From: an uncultured Pelagibacteraceae bacterium
Lineage (GTDB): Bacteria; Pseudomonadota; Alphaproteobacteria; Pelagibacterales; Pelagibacteraceae
Assembly (NCBI GenBank): GCA_902599995.1
Contig: CACKHN010000005.1
Coordinates: forward strand, 12,501 to 76,500
Direction: 5' to 3'
DNA: 64,000 nt
The notes beneath the pieces are model-generated. The model saw only the letters and a list, made by a program, of their open reading frames with translations. It did no database searches and was not told where the DNA came from. Position numbers and translations under genes: made by a program. Below are positions 1 to 9,981 of the stretch, one piece after another; positions within the stretch are counted from its first letter, which is position 1, and each line of letters begins with the position of its first letter.

Positions 1-1036
<1,036 letters not shown>

Positions 1037-1243
1037 TAAAAACGGCGCACACTAGCTTCCACATAAATTTTAAGAATAAAATTTATATGATGTTGAAGTG
1101 TGTACGACAAATTTTTGGTAACCTTAACCGTCCACACTTCTCTTCTTAAATTTTTACATTTTAAATAGCTAATTAAGCAAAAAAGCTCAATAATACTCAC
1201 TTATTTATTGCATTAACAATAATTTAATTTAGAAAGTTCTGTG
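1037..1243 (-). other. 16S rRNA leader with an imperfect local hairpin
   Basis: No gene is visible between the 16S 5' end and the next gene at 1373. The leader contains an imperfect inverted repeat: inner arms 1063-1072 and 1077-1086 (10 bp, 4-nt loop) and outer arms 1048-1052 and 1098-1102. It lies just 5' of mature 16S and may take part in rRNA processing or antitermination. That role is inference; the arms themselves are visible in the sequence. Confidence 0.45.
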
Positions 1244-1271
1244 CTTATAGGCTAAAATAATGGGAAATCAA
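1244..1271 (-). promoter_or_regulatory. Putative sigma-70-type promoter of the rRNA operon
   Basis: Read on the minus strand there is a TTGATT -35-like hexamer (1266-1271), a 16-bp spacer and a TATAAG -10-like hexamer (1244-1249). They lie about 210 bp upstream of the 16S 5' end and point toward it. No other gene on the minus strand lies between. The match is by eye in AT-rich DNA, so confidence is moderate. Confidence 0.4.
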
Positions 1272-1372
1272 GCGTTTAACATTAAAAAATTGAACAAAAA
1301 TGTGCAATTTTTGAGTATTTTTTTGATTTTTAACATTCACTAAACTAATAATTGAAATTTATTTATTTTCAA

Positions 1373-2665
1373 ATGCTAAAATATTTAAAAAATAATTTCA
1401 GAAAAAATATTCAGTTTTTTAGTTTGATTTTTTTGGTCACAATCACTGTGATTTCAACGAGTTATTTTAATTTCAAAAAAAATAATAATACTAAAGTTTA
1501 TAATAATTTTATTAACAATATTTATTTAAAAAAAACATTAAGCCATTTAGTTGATAGCCTTGAGCCTAAATACATAAAAATTAAACATAAAATTAAATCT
1601 GGTGAAACTTTTGACAAAATTTTAAAAAGCTATTCAATTGAAAAAAGTGAAATCACAAAGATAAAAAATTCTCTTAAGGATAAGGTTAATCTCAACAAAT
1701 TAAATACAAAACAAATTATTCAATTTAATTTAAATAAAACCAACAATAAGATTAGTGAATTCGTATATCAAACTTCAAATACTCAAAAAATCTTTTTAAA
1801 AAGAAATATTGAGAATGATAAATTTAAAGAGGAAATTTTATCAATTAGACTGGATAAAAAAATTGTCTACAAGGAAAATATAATTTTGCAAAGTCTTTTC
1901 AAAGCTGCAAATAATCAAAATATTCCCGCTAATACAATTATTGAGTTTGCAAGAATTTATGGATTTCAAGTTGATTTTCAAAGAGACATAAGAAAACAAG
2001 ATAAATTTCAAATTATGTACGAAATATTCTTAGACAAAAAAAAACAGATAGTTGAAACTGGAGAAATTCTTTTTGCTAACCTAAAACTTAGTGGTCAAGA
2101 TAATACTTTATATTATTTTGATAAGGAAGGCAGTGAAGGTCATTATGATAAAAATGGAAAAAGTGTTAAAAAGGCATTAATGAAGACTCCAATAAATGGT
2201 GCTAGGCTTTCATCTCCTTTTGGAATGAGAAAACATCCAATAGATGGTTTTAATAAAATGCATCGAGGTACTGATTTTGCTGCACCAATGGGAACTCCAA
2301 TTATGGCGTCAGGAGATGGTGTAATAAAAAAAGCAGGATGGTGTGGTGGAGGAGGAAATTGTGTTAAAATAAATCATAATTCTACCTATCAAACTATTTA
2401 CGCACATATGTCAAAATTTGCTCGAGGTATTAAAACAGGTGTAAGAGTTAAACAAGGTCAAACAATAGGTTATGTAGGATCAACAGGTAAATCAACTGGT
2501 CCTCATTTACACTACGAAGTTGTAGTCAATGGTAAAAAAGTTAATTCTCAAAAACTCAAACTGCCATCTGGAAAAATTTTAAAGGGTAAAGACAGAAAAA
2601 TTTTTGAAACTAAAAAAATCAAGTTAGATATTTTAAAATCTGAAAAAATTTTGGGAATAAACTAA
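1373..2665 (+). CDS. M23 family metallopeptidase (LytM-type cell-wall hydrolase)
   Basis: Predicted membrane-anchored peptidoglycan endopeptidase or LytM-like factor of the envelope. I use the ATG at 1373 (430 aa); an in-frame TTG lies 21 bases upstream. An N-terminal hydrophobic segment (about residues 14-32) is followed by a LysM-like stretch (about 65-90), a linker, and a C-terminal M23 domain. The zinc motifs are intact: HRGTD (His297/Asp301), the AHM histidine at about 345, and HLH at about 378-380. The four ligand positions suggest an active enzyme rather than a degenerate EnvC/NlpD type. It stands alone, divergent from the rRNA operon, and ends 5 bp from the convergent DUF4167 gene. 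The exact cleavage specificity cannot be read from the sequence. Confidence 0.9.
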   Translation: MLKYLKNNFRKNIQFFSLIFLVTITVISTSYFNFKKNNNTKVYNNFINNIYLKKTLSHLVDSLEPKYIKIKHKIKSGETFDKILKSYSIEKSEITKIKNSLKDKVNLNKLNTKQIIQFNLNKTNNKISEFVYQTSNTQKIFLKRNIENDKFKEEILSIRLDKKIVYKENIILQSLFKAANNQNIPANTIIEFARIYGFQVDFQRDIRKQDKFQIMYEIFLDKKKQIVETGEILFANLKLSGQDNTLYYFDKEGSEGHYDKNGKSVKKALMKTPINGARLSSPFGMRKHPIDGFNKMHRGTDFAAPMGTPIMASGDGVIKKAGWCGGGGNCVKINHNSTYQTIYAHMSKFARGIKTGVRVKQGQTIGYVGSTGKSTGPHLHYEVVVNGKKVNSQKLKLPSGKILKGKDRKIFETKKIKLDILKSEKILGIN

Positions 2666-2669
2666 GAAG

Positions 2670-3113
2670 CTAAACTTGAGTTTCTGGAACTTTTTCTTCC
2701 TCATTCTCTTTTTTTGACTTATTGGCTATATTACTTCCTGATATCTCTTCATTTTGTATCTTTGTTTCATCTGAGAGATTAGCTTGATCCTCACTTTTAT
2801 TTTCAGAAAAACGCTCTCTTCTAATAGTTTCTCTTTCATTCAAAACTCTCATAAAATGATCTGCATGTTGAAGATAATTTTCAGATAAAATTTTATCACC
2901 ATTTGAGGAAGCTTCTCTAGCTAAATCATTATATTTTTCAATTAATTTTGGTGCATTATGGTTGTTTCTACCAGGAGCTTTTCTTTTAAAATTTTCATTG
3001 TTAGAGAAGTTTGATCCAAATTTTGGTCTGTCCCCGTTTGATTTGAAGTTTCTTTCATTTCTTCTAAAATTATTTCTCCTGTTGTTATTATTGTTATTTC
3101 TAAATGTTACCAT
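2670..3113 (-). CDS. DUF4167 domain-containing protein
   Basis: A 147-aa protein of unknown function. Residues 1-50 are Asn/Arg-rich and basic, as if nucleic-acid binding. The conserved DUF4167 core, with its NAPKLIEKYNDLAREA start and ENYLQHADHFMR helix, spans about 50-95, and the tail is acidic and low-complexity. In many alphaproteobacteria this gene follows prmC, as it does here 11 bp after the prmC stop. The location next to prfA and prmC suggests a translation-linked or RNA-linked role, but that is inference. Confidence 0.85.
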   Translation of the reverse strand: MVTFRNNNNNNRRNNFRRNERNFKSNGDRPKFGSNFSNNENFKRKAPGRNNHNAPKLIEKYNDLAREASSNGDKILSENYLQHADHFMRVLNERETIRRERFSENKSEDQANLSDETKIQNEEISGSNIANKSKKENEEEKVPETQV

Positions 3114-3124
3114 GATTTCTTAAA

Positions 3125-3967
3125 CTATATTTTTGTACAGACTATACATCGATCGTTATTAGCAAGATCTTTGTTAATACTGTTAATATAAAATCCCTCT
3201 TTTTTTAAAAAACTAATTACTTTATTTTTTTGATCAAAACCCATCTCTAAAACAAACTTACCGTTCTTTTTTATCAGTTCAGATGATTTTCTAATTACTT
3301 TTCTGATTGCTGATAAACCATCTAATCCACCATCTAAAGCAAGTTTTGGTTCAAACTTAGCAACATCTTTTTCCAGATATTTTAAATTAAATTTTTTAAT
3401 ATATGGAGGATTAGATATAATTAAGTCATATTTGCCTAAATTGAATTTGTCAACATTTGATTTAAATAATTTAAGTTTAGAGCTTACTTTAAGCTTAATT
3501 GCGTTTAATTTACTTATTTTTAAGCAACTTTTGCTTATATCAATTCCTGTTCCATAAAAACTTTTTCTCTCTTTTAAAATTGATAAGAGTATACATCCAG
3601 ATCCAATACCAATCTCTAATACATTCAATTTTTTTTTATTTACGGTTAAATCTAAAACTTTCTCAATAACCAATTCTGTATCTGGTCGAGGAATCAAAAC
3701 GTCATCTGATAAAGTAAATTCTGAGTTCCAAAAGAATTTTTTATTTGTTAAATAAGCAATTGGCTTTCCATTTGATCTTTTATTTATCAATTTTTGAAAT
3801 GTATTTAAATTTTCTTTGTTGAGGTTACTATTAGAATTAAGCAAAATATATTTTCTGTCTTTCTTGATTGCCTTCGTCATTAGTATTTCAGAGTCTAAAT
3901 ATGGATTTTTTATTAAGTTATTTTTTAAAACCTTTGCACCATGAATAATTGCTGAGTTAATATTCAT
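3125..3967 (-). CDS. prmC: Peptide chain release factor N5-glutamine methyltransferase PrmC (HemK)
   Basis: S-adenosylmethionine-dependent enzyme that methylates the GGQ glutamine of class-I release factors. It is 280 aa, the usual size. It shows an N-terminal helical domain, the SAM-binding motif (VLEIGIGSGCILL, about residues 116-128) and the diagnostic NPPY (about 186-189) that binds the target glutamine. Its start codon overlaps the prfA stop by 1 bp, so enzyme and substrate are translationally coupled, the usual arrangement. Confidence 0.95.
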   Translation of the reverse strand: MNINSAIIHGAKVLKNNLIKNPYLDSEILMTKAIKKDRKYILLNSNSNLNKENLNTFQKLINKRSNGKPIAYLTNKKFFWNSEFTLSDDVLIPRPDTELVIEKVLDLTVNKKKLNVLEIGIGSGCILLSILKERKSFYGTGIDISKSCLKISKLNAIKLKVSSKLKLFKSNVDKFNLGKYDLIISNPPYIKKFNLKYLEKDVAKFEPKLALDGGLDGLSAIRKVIRKSSELIKKNGKFVLEMGFDQKNKVISFLKKEGFYINSINKDLANNDRCIVCTKI

Positions 3968-5040
3968 TATTTTAAATTATTTAAGCTCTCTTCTTGAGCT
4001 TGTAAAGTTAAAGACTCAATCATCTCATCAAAGGCTTCACCTTCTAAAAATTCCTCTAGTCTATGTAATGTTAAGTTTGTCCTATGATCCGTCACCCTAC
4101 CTTGTGGAAAATTGTAAGTTCTAATACGTTCTGACCTATCTCCAGACCCAATTTTAGTTTTACGATCTTTTGATCTTTCTTGATCAATTCTAGATCTCTC
4201 TAATTCATACAAACGTGCTCTTAATATTTTCATTCCTTTAGCTTTATTTTTATGTTGTGATTTTTCGTCTTGTTGAGAAACCGATATTCCAGAGGGAATA
4301 TGAGTTATTCTTACAGCACTGTCCGTTGTATTTACTGATTGTCCTCCAGGACCACCAGCTCTAAAAACATCTATTCTTAAATCTGAGTCGTTTATTTTTA
4401 AATCAACTTCTTCTGCCTCAGGTAATACTGCAACAGTTGCAGCAGATGTATGAACTCTTCCTTGAGTTTCGGTATCAGGAACCCTTTGCACTCTATGAAC
4501 CCCACTTTCATATTTAAGTGTTGAATAAATATTATTACCTTTAATTGAGGCTATAACTTCCTTTAGGCCACCAGCATCACTTCTTGAAATTGAAATGAGT
4601 TCTACTGACCATTTTTTTTTATGACTTATCTTTTCATACATTTTAAAAAGATCAGATGCAAATAAACTTGCTTCTAATCCACCAGTTCCTGCTCTTATTT
4701 CAATAATAGCATTTTTTTTATCTGCTTCATCTTTTGGTAGTAAAAATAATTTTAGTTTTTTTTCGTTTATATCATATTGTTTTTTTAAATCACCCAGTTC
4801 AGCTTGAGCCATATTTTTTAATTCTTCGTCTGATGAACTATCGTTTAATATTTTTTCTAATTCTTTTTTATCTTTATTAAAAGAAATATATTTTTTTGCA
4901 TTTTCAATAATTTCATTTACATCTGAATACTCTTTTGATTTTTCTGCAAATAACTTTTTATCTATAGAACCTGAAGATAAATCTTTTTCTAACGTCGAAT
5001 GCCTTGATATAAGTTCCTCAATTGTTTTGTTGGGTATCAT
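3967..5040 (-). CDS. prfA: Peptide chain release factor 1
   Basis: Release factor RF1, which reads UAA/UAG and triggers peptidyl-tRNA hydrolysis in the ribosome. At 357 aa it is full length. The GGQ loop ([11 protein letters not shown], about residues 227-237) is intact, as is the downstream basic segment. It overlaps ispG by 4 bp upstream and prmC by 1 bp downstream, forming a tight minus-strand operon. Confidence 0.97.
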   Translation of the reverse strand: MIPNKTIEELISRHSTLEKDLSSGSIDKKLFAEKSKEYSDVNEIIENAKKYISFNKDKKELEKILNDSSSDEELKNMAQAELGDLKKQYDINEKKLKLFLLPKDEADKKNAIIEIRAGTGGLEASLFASDLFKMYEKISHKKKWSVELISISRSDAGGLKEVIASIKGNNIYSTLKYESGVHRVQRVPDTETQGRVHTSAATVAVLPEAEEVDLKINDSDLRIDVFRAGGPGGQSVNTTDSAVRITHIPSGISVSQQDEKSQHKNKAKGMKILRARLYELERSRIDQERSKDRKTKIGSGDRSERIRTYNFPQGRVTDHRTNLTLHRLEEFLEGEAFDEMIESLTLQAQEESLNNLK

Positions 5041-6137
5041 TTTAGGTTTTCCAGCTCAAATACCTTTTTTTCAACTTCTGTAACAACTTTTTCAATGATA
5101 TCTTTGGTCAAAACCTTCTCTCTCTGAACTCCAGATAAATACAGCATATTATTACCTTTTCCACCTCCAGTAATACCTATGTCGGTCATAGATGCTTCTC
5201 CAGGTCCATTTACAACACATCCTATTATTGACAAGGTGATTGGTGTTTTTATGTGAGAAAGTTTTTCTTCTAATATTTTTACAGTATCAATTACTTGGAA
5301 AGCCTGTCTTGCGCAAGACGGGCACGATATTATTTTAACACCTCTATTTCTTAGATTTAGTGATTTTAGAATCTCATTTCCTATTGTTACTTCTTTTGTC
5401 GGATTATCTGATAAAGAAATCCTTATTGTGTCTCCAATTCCATCCATTAAAAGACTTCCAAGTCCTATAGAGGACTTTATACTTCCAGATACAAAACTTC
5501 CAGCCTCAGTAATGCCCAAATGAAGGGGATAATCACATAGTTTAGATAATTGCCTATAAGCACCAATTGATAAGAAAACATCTGAAGATTTAACACTTAT
5601 TTTAAAATTAAAAAAATCTTTATCTTCTAATATTTTTATATTTCTTAAAGCGCTTTCCACTAGGGCTTCGGGACAAGGTTCTTTAAACTTATCTAATATA
5701 TCTTTTTCTAATGATCCAGCGTTTACTCCAATTCTAACCGAACAACCATTGTTCTTTGCAGCACTAAGAACATCATGGATTTTTGACTGCTCTCCAATAT
5801 TACCAGGATTTATCCTCAAACATTTAGCTCCGTTTTCAGCTGCTTCGATCGCTCTTTTGTAATGAAAATGAATGTCTGCTACTACTGGAATTGATACATG
5901 TTTAACTATTTCTTTAAGAGCTTTTGTTGAGCCTGTATTTGGACATGAAACTCTTACTATATCGGCTCCTTCCTCGGCAATATCGTTAATTTGATTTATT
6001 GTTGCTTTAATATCTGTTGTTAGAGTGTTAGTCATGGATTGAACAGAAATTGGATTATCACCACCAATTTTGACATCACCAACATTTATTACTTTTGTTT
6101 TTCTTCTTCTGATATCTCTAAATGGTCTAACGCTCAT
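5037..6137 (-). CDS. ispG: 4-hydroxy-3-methylbut-2-enyl diphosphate synthase IspG (GcpE)
   Basis: 4Fe-4S enzyme of the MEP isoprenoid pathway that converts methylerythritol cyclodiphosphate to HMBPP. It is 366 aa, a bacterial-type short IspG. The TIM-barrel N-terminal half carries SVQSMTNT. The cluster cysteines lie in CPSCARQ and in [10 protein letters not shown] near the C terminus. It is 4 bp downstream of lysC in the same direction and overlaps prfA. Confidence 0.96.
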   Translation of the reverse strand: MSVRPFRDIRRRKTKVINVGDVKIGGDNPISVQSMTNTLTTDIKATINQINDIAEEGADIVRVSCPNTGSTKALKEIVKHVSIPVVADIHFHYKRAIEAAENGAKCLRINPGNIGEQSKIHDVLSAAKNNGCSVRIGVNAGSLEKDILDKFKEPCPEALVESALRNIKILEDKDFFNFKISVKSSDVFLSIGAYRQLSKLCDYPLHLGITEAGSFVSGSIKSSIGLGSLLMDGIGDTIRISLSDNPTKEVTIGNEILKSLNLRNRGVKIISCPSCARQAFQVIDTVKILEEKLSHIKTPITLSIIGCVVNGPGEASMTDIGITGGGKGNNMLYLSGVQREKVLTKDIIEKVVTEVEKKVFELENLK

Positions 6138-6141
6138 TCAA

Positions 6142-7353
6142 TTAATCTAACTTAAATTCTTTATGTAAAGATGCAATTGCCTTTTTAACATGCTTTGCTG
6201 AAACTAAAACTGAAATTTTAATTTCGGATGTTGAGATAACTAAAATATTTATTTTTTTTGATGCTAAAGCTTGGAACATTCTGTAAGTTATTCCAGGAGT
6301 TGTAATCATTCCAACGCCAATTATTGAAACTTTAGATACATTTCTATCAAAAGATAATTTTTTATATGAAATGCTTTTGTTTTCTTTTATCAGCTTTTCA
6401 GTTTTTTTAAGGTCCTCAGATTTAATTGTAAAAGTCAAATCAGTATTTTTTCCATTTTGTGAGATATTTTGAACAACCATATCAACGTTAATGAGATTTT
6501 TAGATAATGGTTTAAAAATTGATGCGGCGACACCAGGTCTATCTTTGACACCAACAATTGTAATTTTAGCATCATTTTTTGTTGATGAGATTCCAGTTAT
6601 GATTTGATTACTAAATGATTTTTTTGAATTTGTAATTAAAGTTCCTGGCTTTGATACAAAAGAGGATTGAACTTTAATATCAATTTTATTTATCTTTGCG
6701 TCCTGAATTGAAGTTGGATGCATAATTTTTGAACCCAATGATGCCATTTCGAGCATCTCATCATAAAAAATTTTTTTAATTTTTTTTGCTTTTTTATGCT
6801 GTCGTGGATCAGTGGTATAAACTCCCTCAACGTCAGTGAATATTATACATTCATCAGCTTTAATATATTTAGCTAACATTATTGCGGTTGCGTCAGATCC
6901 GCTTCTACCAATAGTAGTTATTCTATAATTTTTATTAATGCCTTGAAAACCGGTTACAACAGGAACGCCTCCATCTTTAATATATTTATTTAATTCCTTA
7001 ATATTTATTTTATTTATTCGTGCACCAGAGTGATTTCCCTCTGTAAATATTGGTAGCTGCCAGGACAACCAAGATCTAGATTTTAATCCAATATGATTCA
7101 ATCTTCCTGCTATAAGCGCACAAGAAACTTGCTCACCAGTAGATAAAAGTGCGTCATATTCTGCTAAATCAAAATTATTACTTACAGACTTCGATTGATT
7201 AACTAAGTCATTAGTAACTCCACTCATAGCAGAAGAAATTACAACCACATTATATTTTTTCTTTTTATAGGTTGATATAATTTTGCAAACTTTTTTTATT
7301 CTATCGATACTACCTACTGAAGTTCCCCCAAATTTTAATACTACAGTTTTCAT
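6142..7353 (-). CDS. lysC: Aspartate kinase
   Basis: First step of the aspartate pathway (aspartate to 4-phospho-aspartate), feeding lysine/DAP, threonine and methionine. It is 403 aa. The kinase domain begins with KFGGTSVG (residues 7-14) and includes the conserved TIGRSGSDATA segment at about 147-157, followed by two C-terminal ACT domains (about 260-400). ACT domains usually mediate feedback inhibition; which amino acid acts here cannot be read directly. It is the first gene of a minus-strand run divergent from ubiG. dapD and dapE of the same pathway are at 54.5-56.5 kb. Confidence 0.96.
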   Translation of the reverse strand: MKTVVLKFGGTSVGSIDRIKKVCKIISTYKKKKYNVVVISSAMSGVTNDLVNQSKSVSNNFDLAEYDALLSTGEQVSCALIAGRLNHIGLKSRSWLSWQLPIFTEGNHSGARINKINIKELNKYIKDGGVPVVTGFQGINKNYRITTIGRSGSDATAIMLAKYIKADECIIFTDVEGVYTTDPRQHKKAKKIKKIFYDEMLEMASLGSKIMHPTSIQDAKINKIDIKVQSSFVSKPGTLITNSKKSFSNQIITGISSTKNDAKITIVGVKDRPGVAASIFKPLSKNLINVDMVVQNISQNGKNTDLTFTIKSEDLKKTEKLIKENKSISYKKLSFDRNVSKVSIIGVGMITTPGITYRMFQALASKKINILVISTSEIKISVLVSAKHVKKAIASLHKEFKLD

Positions 7354-7429
7354 AATCAGTTGATTAATTATTATTAAATTAATATTTGATAAAATACATC
7401 TTAATTGCTATGTCAACTAATTATCGTAT

Positions 7430-8152
7430 ATGAGTAGCGTAAATAAAATAGAAATAGAAAAATTTTCAAATATAGCGGATGAGTGGTGGGATCCCCATGG
7501 AAAATTTAAACCTTTACATAAATTCAATCCAATACGTATTAAATATATTAAAGAAAATATAATTAGACAATTTAAAATAAAAAATACGAATAAGCCACTC
7601 TCTGGAATTAATATTTTAGATATCGGTTGTGGTGGAGGTCTACTTTCTGAACCAATGTGTAAATTGGGTGCTAATGTAACTGGAATAGATGCATCAATAA
7701 AAAATATAAAAATTTCAAAACACCATGCAAAAAAAGATAAACTTAAGATTAATTATATTTGCTCATCTCCTGAAAAATTAAAAATTAGTAAAAAATTTGA
7801 TGTAATACTCAACATGGAAATAGTTGAGCATGTAGATAATATTTCTTTCTTTTTAAAATCATGCACCAAGCTTTTAAATAAAAATGGATTAATGTTCATT
7901 GCGACAATTAATAAAACTTTAAAATCTTATATATTCGCAATAGTTGGAGCAGAATATGTTTTAAGGTGGTTACCTATAGGAACTCATGACTGGGAAAAAT
8001 TTGTAAAACCAGAAGAACTTAAAGAAATATTATCCAAAAATAATTTGTCCTTAAAAAAATTGGATGGAATGCATTTTAATATAATTAAAGATGAATGGAG
8101 TATTTCCAATGACCTTTCAGTCAATTATATTGCAAAATTTTTAAAAAATTAA
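7430..8152 (+). CDS. ubiG: Ubiquinone biosynthesis O-methyltransferase UbiG
   Basis: SAM-dependent methyltransferase carrying out both O-methylations of ubiquinone synthesis. It is 240 aa. The N terminus has the family's IADEWWDP signature, SAM motif I is ILDIGCGGGLLSEP (about residues 62-75), and the conserved THDWEKF segment lies near 183. It converges on the DUF1178 gene with a 4-bp overlap. It implies ubiquinone-based aerobic respiration, consistent with the cytochrome c at 20.5 kb. Confidence 0.95.
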   Translation: MSSVNKIEIEKFSNIADEWWDPHGKFKPLHKFNPIRIKYIKENIIRQFKIKNTNKPLSGINILDIGCGGGLLSEPMCKLGANVTGIDASIKNIKISKHHAKKDKLKINYICSSPEKLKISKKFDVILNMEIVEHVDNISFFLKSCTKLLNKNGLMFIATINKTLKSYIFAIVGAEYVLRWLPIGTHDWEKFVKPEELKEILSKNNLSLKKLDGMHFNIIKDEWSISNDLSVNYIAKFLKN

Positions 8153-8574
8153 TTATCTTTATCCTCTATCCAAGGAATCATCTGAGCATCAATTCCTTCT
8201 TCTTTAAGCTCTTTAATATCTTGTTTAGAGGCGCTTCCATAAATGCCTTTTGATTTTTTTTTACTGTTATAATGGATTGATCTTGCTTCATAGGCAAAAT
8301 TATTTCCCACGTATTGAAAATTATCTTTAATAAACTTTTGATAATTTTTAATAATTTTTTTAATTTTTTCATGTTTTGAACCAAATTTTGTTTCAGAAAT
8401 AGACTTGCTGTTTATTAATTTTGGTGCCATCAAAGTTTTTTCTACATTTAAAGAGTTGCAACTATGACATATCAAAAATTTTCTTTTTTTTAACATTTCA
8501 TATTCCCTAGATGATGCAAACCAACTGTCAAATTTTATATCACAATCTTTGCATATGAGTTTATATTTGATCAT
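8149..8574 (-). CDS. DUF1178 family protein
   Basis: A 141-aa conserved proteobacterial protein of unknown biochemical role. The N-terminal 45 residues form a zinc-ribbon-like unit with CxxC pairs (Cys8/Cys11 and Cys36/Cys39). A variable linker follows, and the C terminus ends with the family's IPWIED-type motif. It overlaps ubiG convergently and lies 40 bp from argJ. Confidence 0.85.
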   Translation of the reverse strand: MIKYKLICKDCDIKFDSWFASSREYEMLKKRKFLICHSCNSLNVEKTLMAPKLINSKSISETKFGSKHEKIKKIIKNYQKFIKDNFQYVGNNFAYEARSIHYNSKKKSKGIYGSASKQDIKELKEEGIDAQMIPWIEDKDN

Positions 8575-8614
8575 AGTTTATAAGTAATAACTAGATAAAG
8601 ATTTTCAATATTGT

Positions 8615-9916
8615 TTAGCTTCTGTAATCTGCATTAATATCAATATATTTTTTTGTTAAATCCATAGTGTATGCAGTAAAATCTTTTTTTCCTGTGTAAA
8701 CTTCAACATTAATTTCTATATTTTCTTTTTTCATATATTTAAATGCATCCTGTTCACTATAATTTTCATAAATTTTCCCTTCATCTACTATCTTTAAATT
8801 TCCAAATTTTACACAAAGTTTTTTTAAATTAATTCTAGGTCCAGCCTTACCAATAGCCATTATAATTCTTCCCCAATTAGGATCCTCACCTGCAATTGCT
8901 GTTTTTACTAAAGGTGAATTACCTATTGAAAAAGCTATTTTTTTTGCATCTATTTCATTTTTACATTTAGAAACATTTATAGAGATAAATTTAGATGCTC
9001 CCTCACCATCTGAAACTACTCTTTTAGCTAAATTTAATAAAACATTATTTAAAGCTCTATCGAAATTTTTAATTTTATTTTCATTTATATTTTTTACTTT
9101 TGAATTATCTATTTTATTAGTTGCAAAAATAGATACCATATCGTTAGTACTAGTATCTCCATCACAGGAAATAGCATTAAAAGTATCAAAAATATTTTTT
9201 TTTAATAATTTTCTTAAAATATCATTAGATAAACTTGCATCTGTAAAAATATATGCCAGAGTTGTTGCTATATTAGGATGTATCATGCCAGAACCTTTAG
9301 CAATTCCATAAATTTTAACTTTCTCGTTTCCTATCTTACATTCTTCCATGGCAATTTTTGGCTTGGTGTCAGTAGTCATGATACCAAGTGCTGCTTTCAT
9401 CCAAATAAACTTATTTTGCGTATAACGAATTTTATTAATTAAATTTGGTATTTGATGAGATATCTTTTCAAATGGGAACTCTTCTCCAATAGTACCTGTA
9501 CAACCAAATAGAATTTCTTTTGGATTTATTTTTTTAGGTATTTCCTCGTCTTGTTTTTGTTTCTCTGTTAAATTTTTTGATAATATATCTGCTAATTTTT
9601 TTAAACTTTCATATCCTTGTTTTCCTGTAAATGCGTTTGCATTTCTAGTATTAACAATTAAAGAAAATATTTTTTTTGCTTTTTGATTTAAGTTCCATTT
9701 TATATTTTCAGAAACAATTTTAGACTGTGTATAAAGCGAGGCGTGACTCGCGCCATCTCTGAAGTAAAACATTGATAAATCATCTCTATCGTTTTTATAT
9801 AATTTTGCACTCAGTACTGAAATTGATAGACCATCTATATGATCTAAGTCTTGAAAATCAATCATTTTGGTATTTTTTGATTGTGAAGATAAAAAATTGG
9901 TTAAATTAATTCCCAT
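8615..9916 (-). CDS. argJ: Bifunctional ornithine acetyltransferase/N-acetylglutamate synthase ArgJ
   Basis: Recycles the acetyl group from N-acetylornithine to glutamate in the cyclic arginine pathway. It is 433 aa. The autoproteolysis site is visible as MIHPNIATT (about residues 210-218), where cleavage before Thr creates the beta-chain nucleophile. Conserved EDPNWGRI lies near 343. It is divergent from secA across a 65-bp spacer. argF, argD and argB are elsewhere in the window, so arginine genes are scattered rather than clustered. Confidence 0.95.
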   Translation of the reverse strand: MGINLTNFLSSQSKNTKMIDFQDLDHIDGLSISVLSAKLYKNDRDDLSMFYFRDGASHASLYTQSKIVSENIKWNLNQKAKKIFSLIVNTRNANAFTGKQGYESLKKLADILSKNLTEKQKQDEEIPKKINPKEILFGCTGTIGEEFPFEKISHQIPNLINKIRYTQNKFIWMKAALGIMTTDTKPKIAMEECKIGNEKVKIYGIAKGSGMIHPNIATTLAYIFTDASLSNDILRKLLKKNIFDTFNAISCDGDTSTNDMVSIFATNKIDNSKVKNINENKIKNFDRALNNVLLNLAKRVVSDGEGASKFISINVSKCKNEIDAKKIAFSIGNSPLVKTAIAGEDPNWGRIIMAIGKAGPRINLKKLCVKFGNLKIVDEGKIYENYSEQDAFKYMKKENIEINVEVYTGKKDFTAYTMDLTKKYIDINADYRS

Positions 9917-9981
9917 ATTGTTTAAATTATTTATTTAATACATATATTAAACATAATATTTTAAGAATAAATCAAATAGTC

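Noticed and set aside
8178..8384. 68-aa minus-strand ORF inside the DUF1178 gene
   Set aside because: Out-of-frame shadow of a conserved gene on the same strand.
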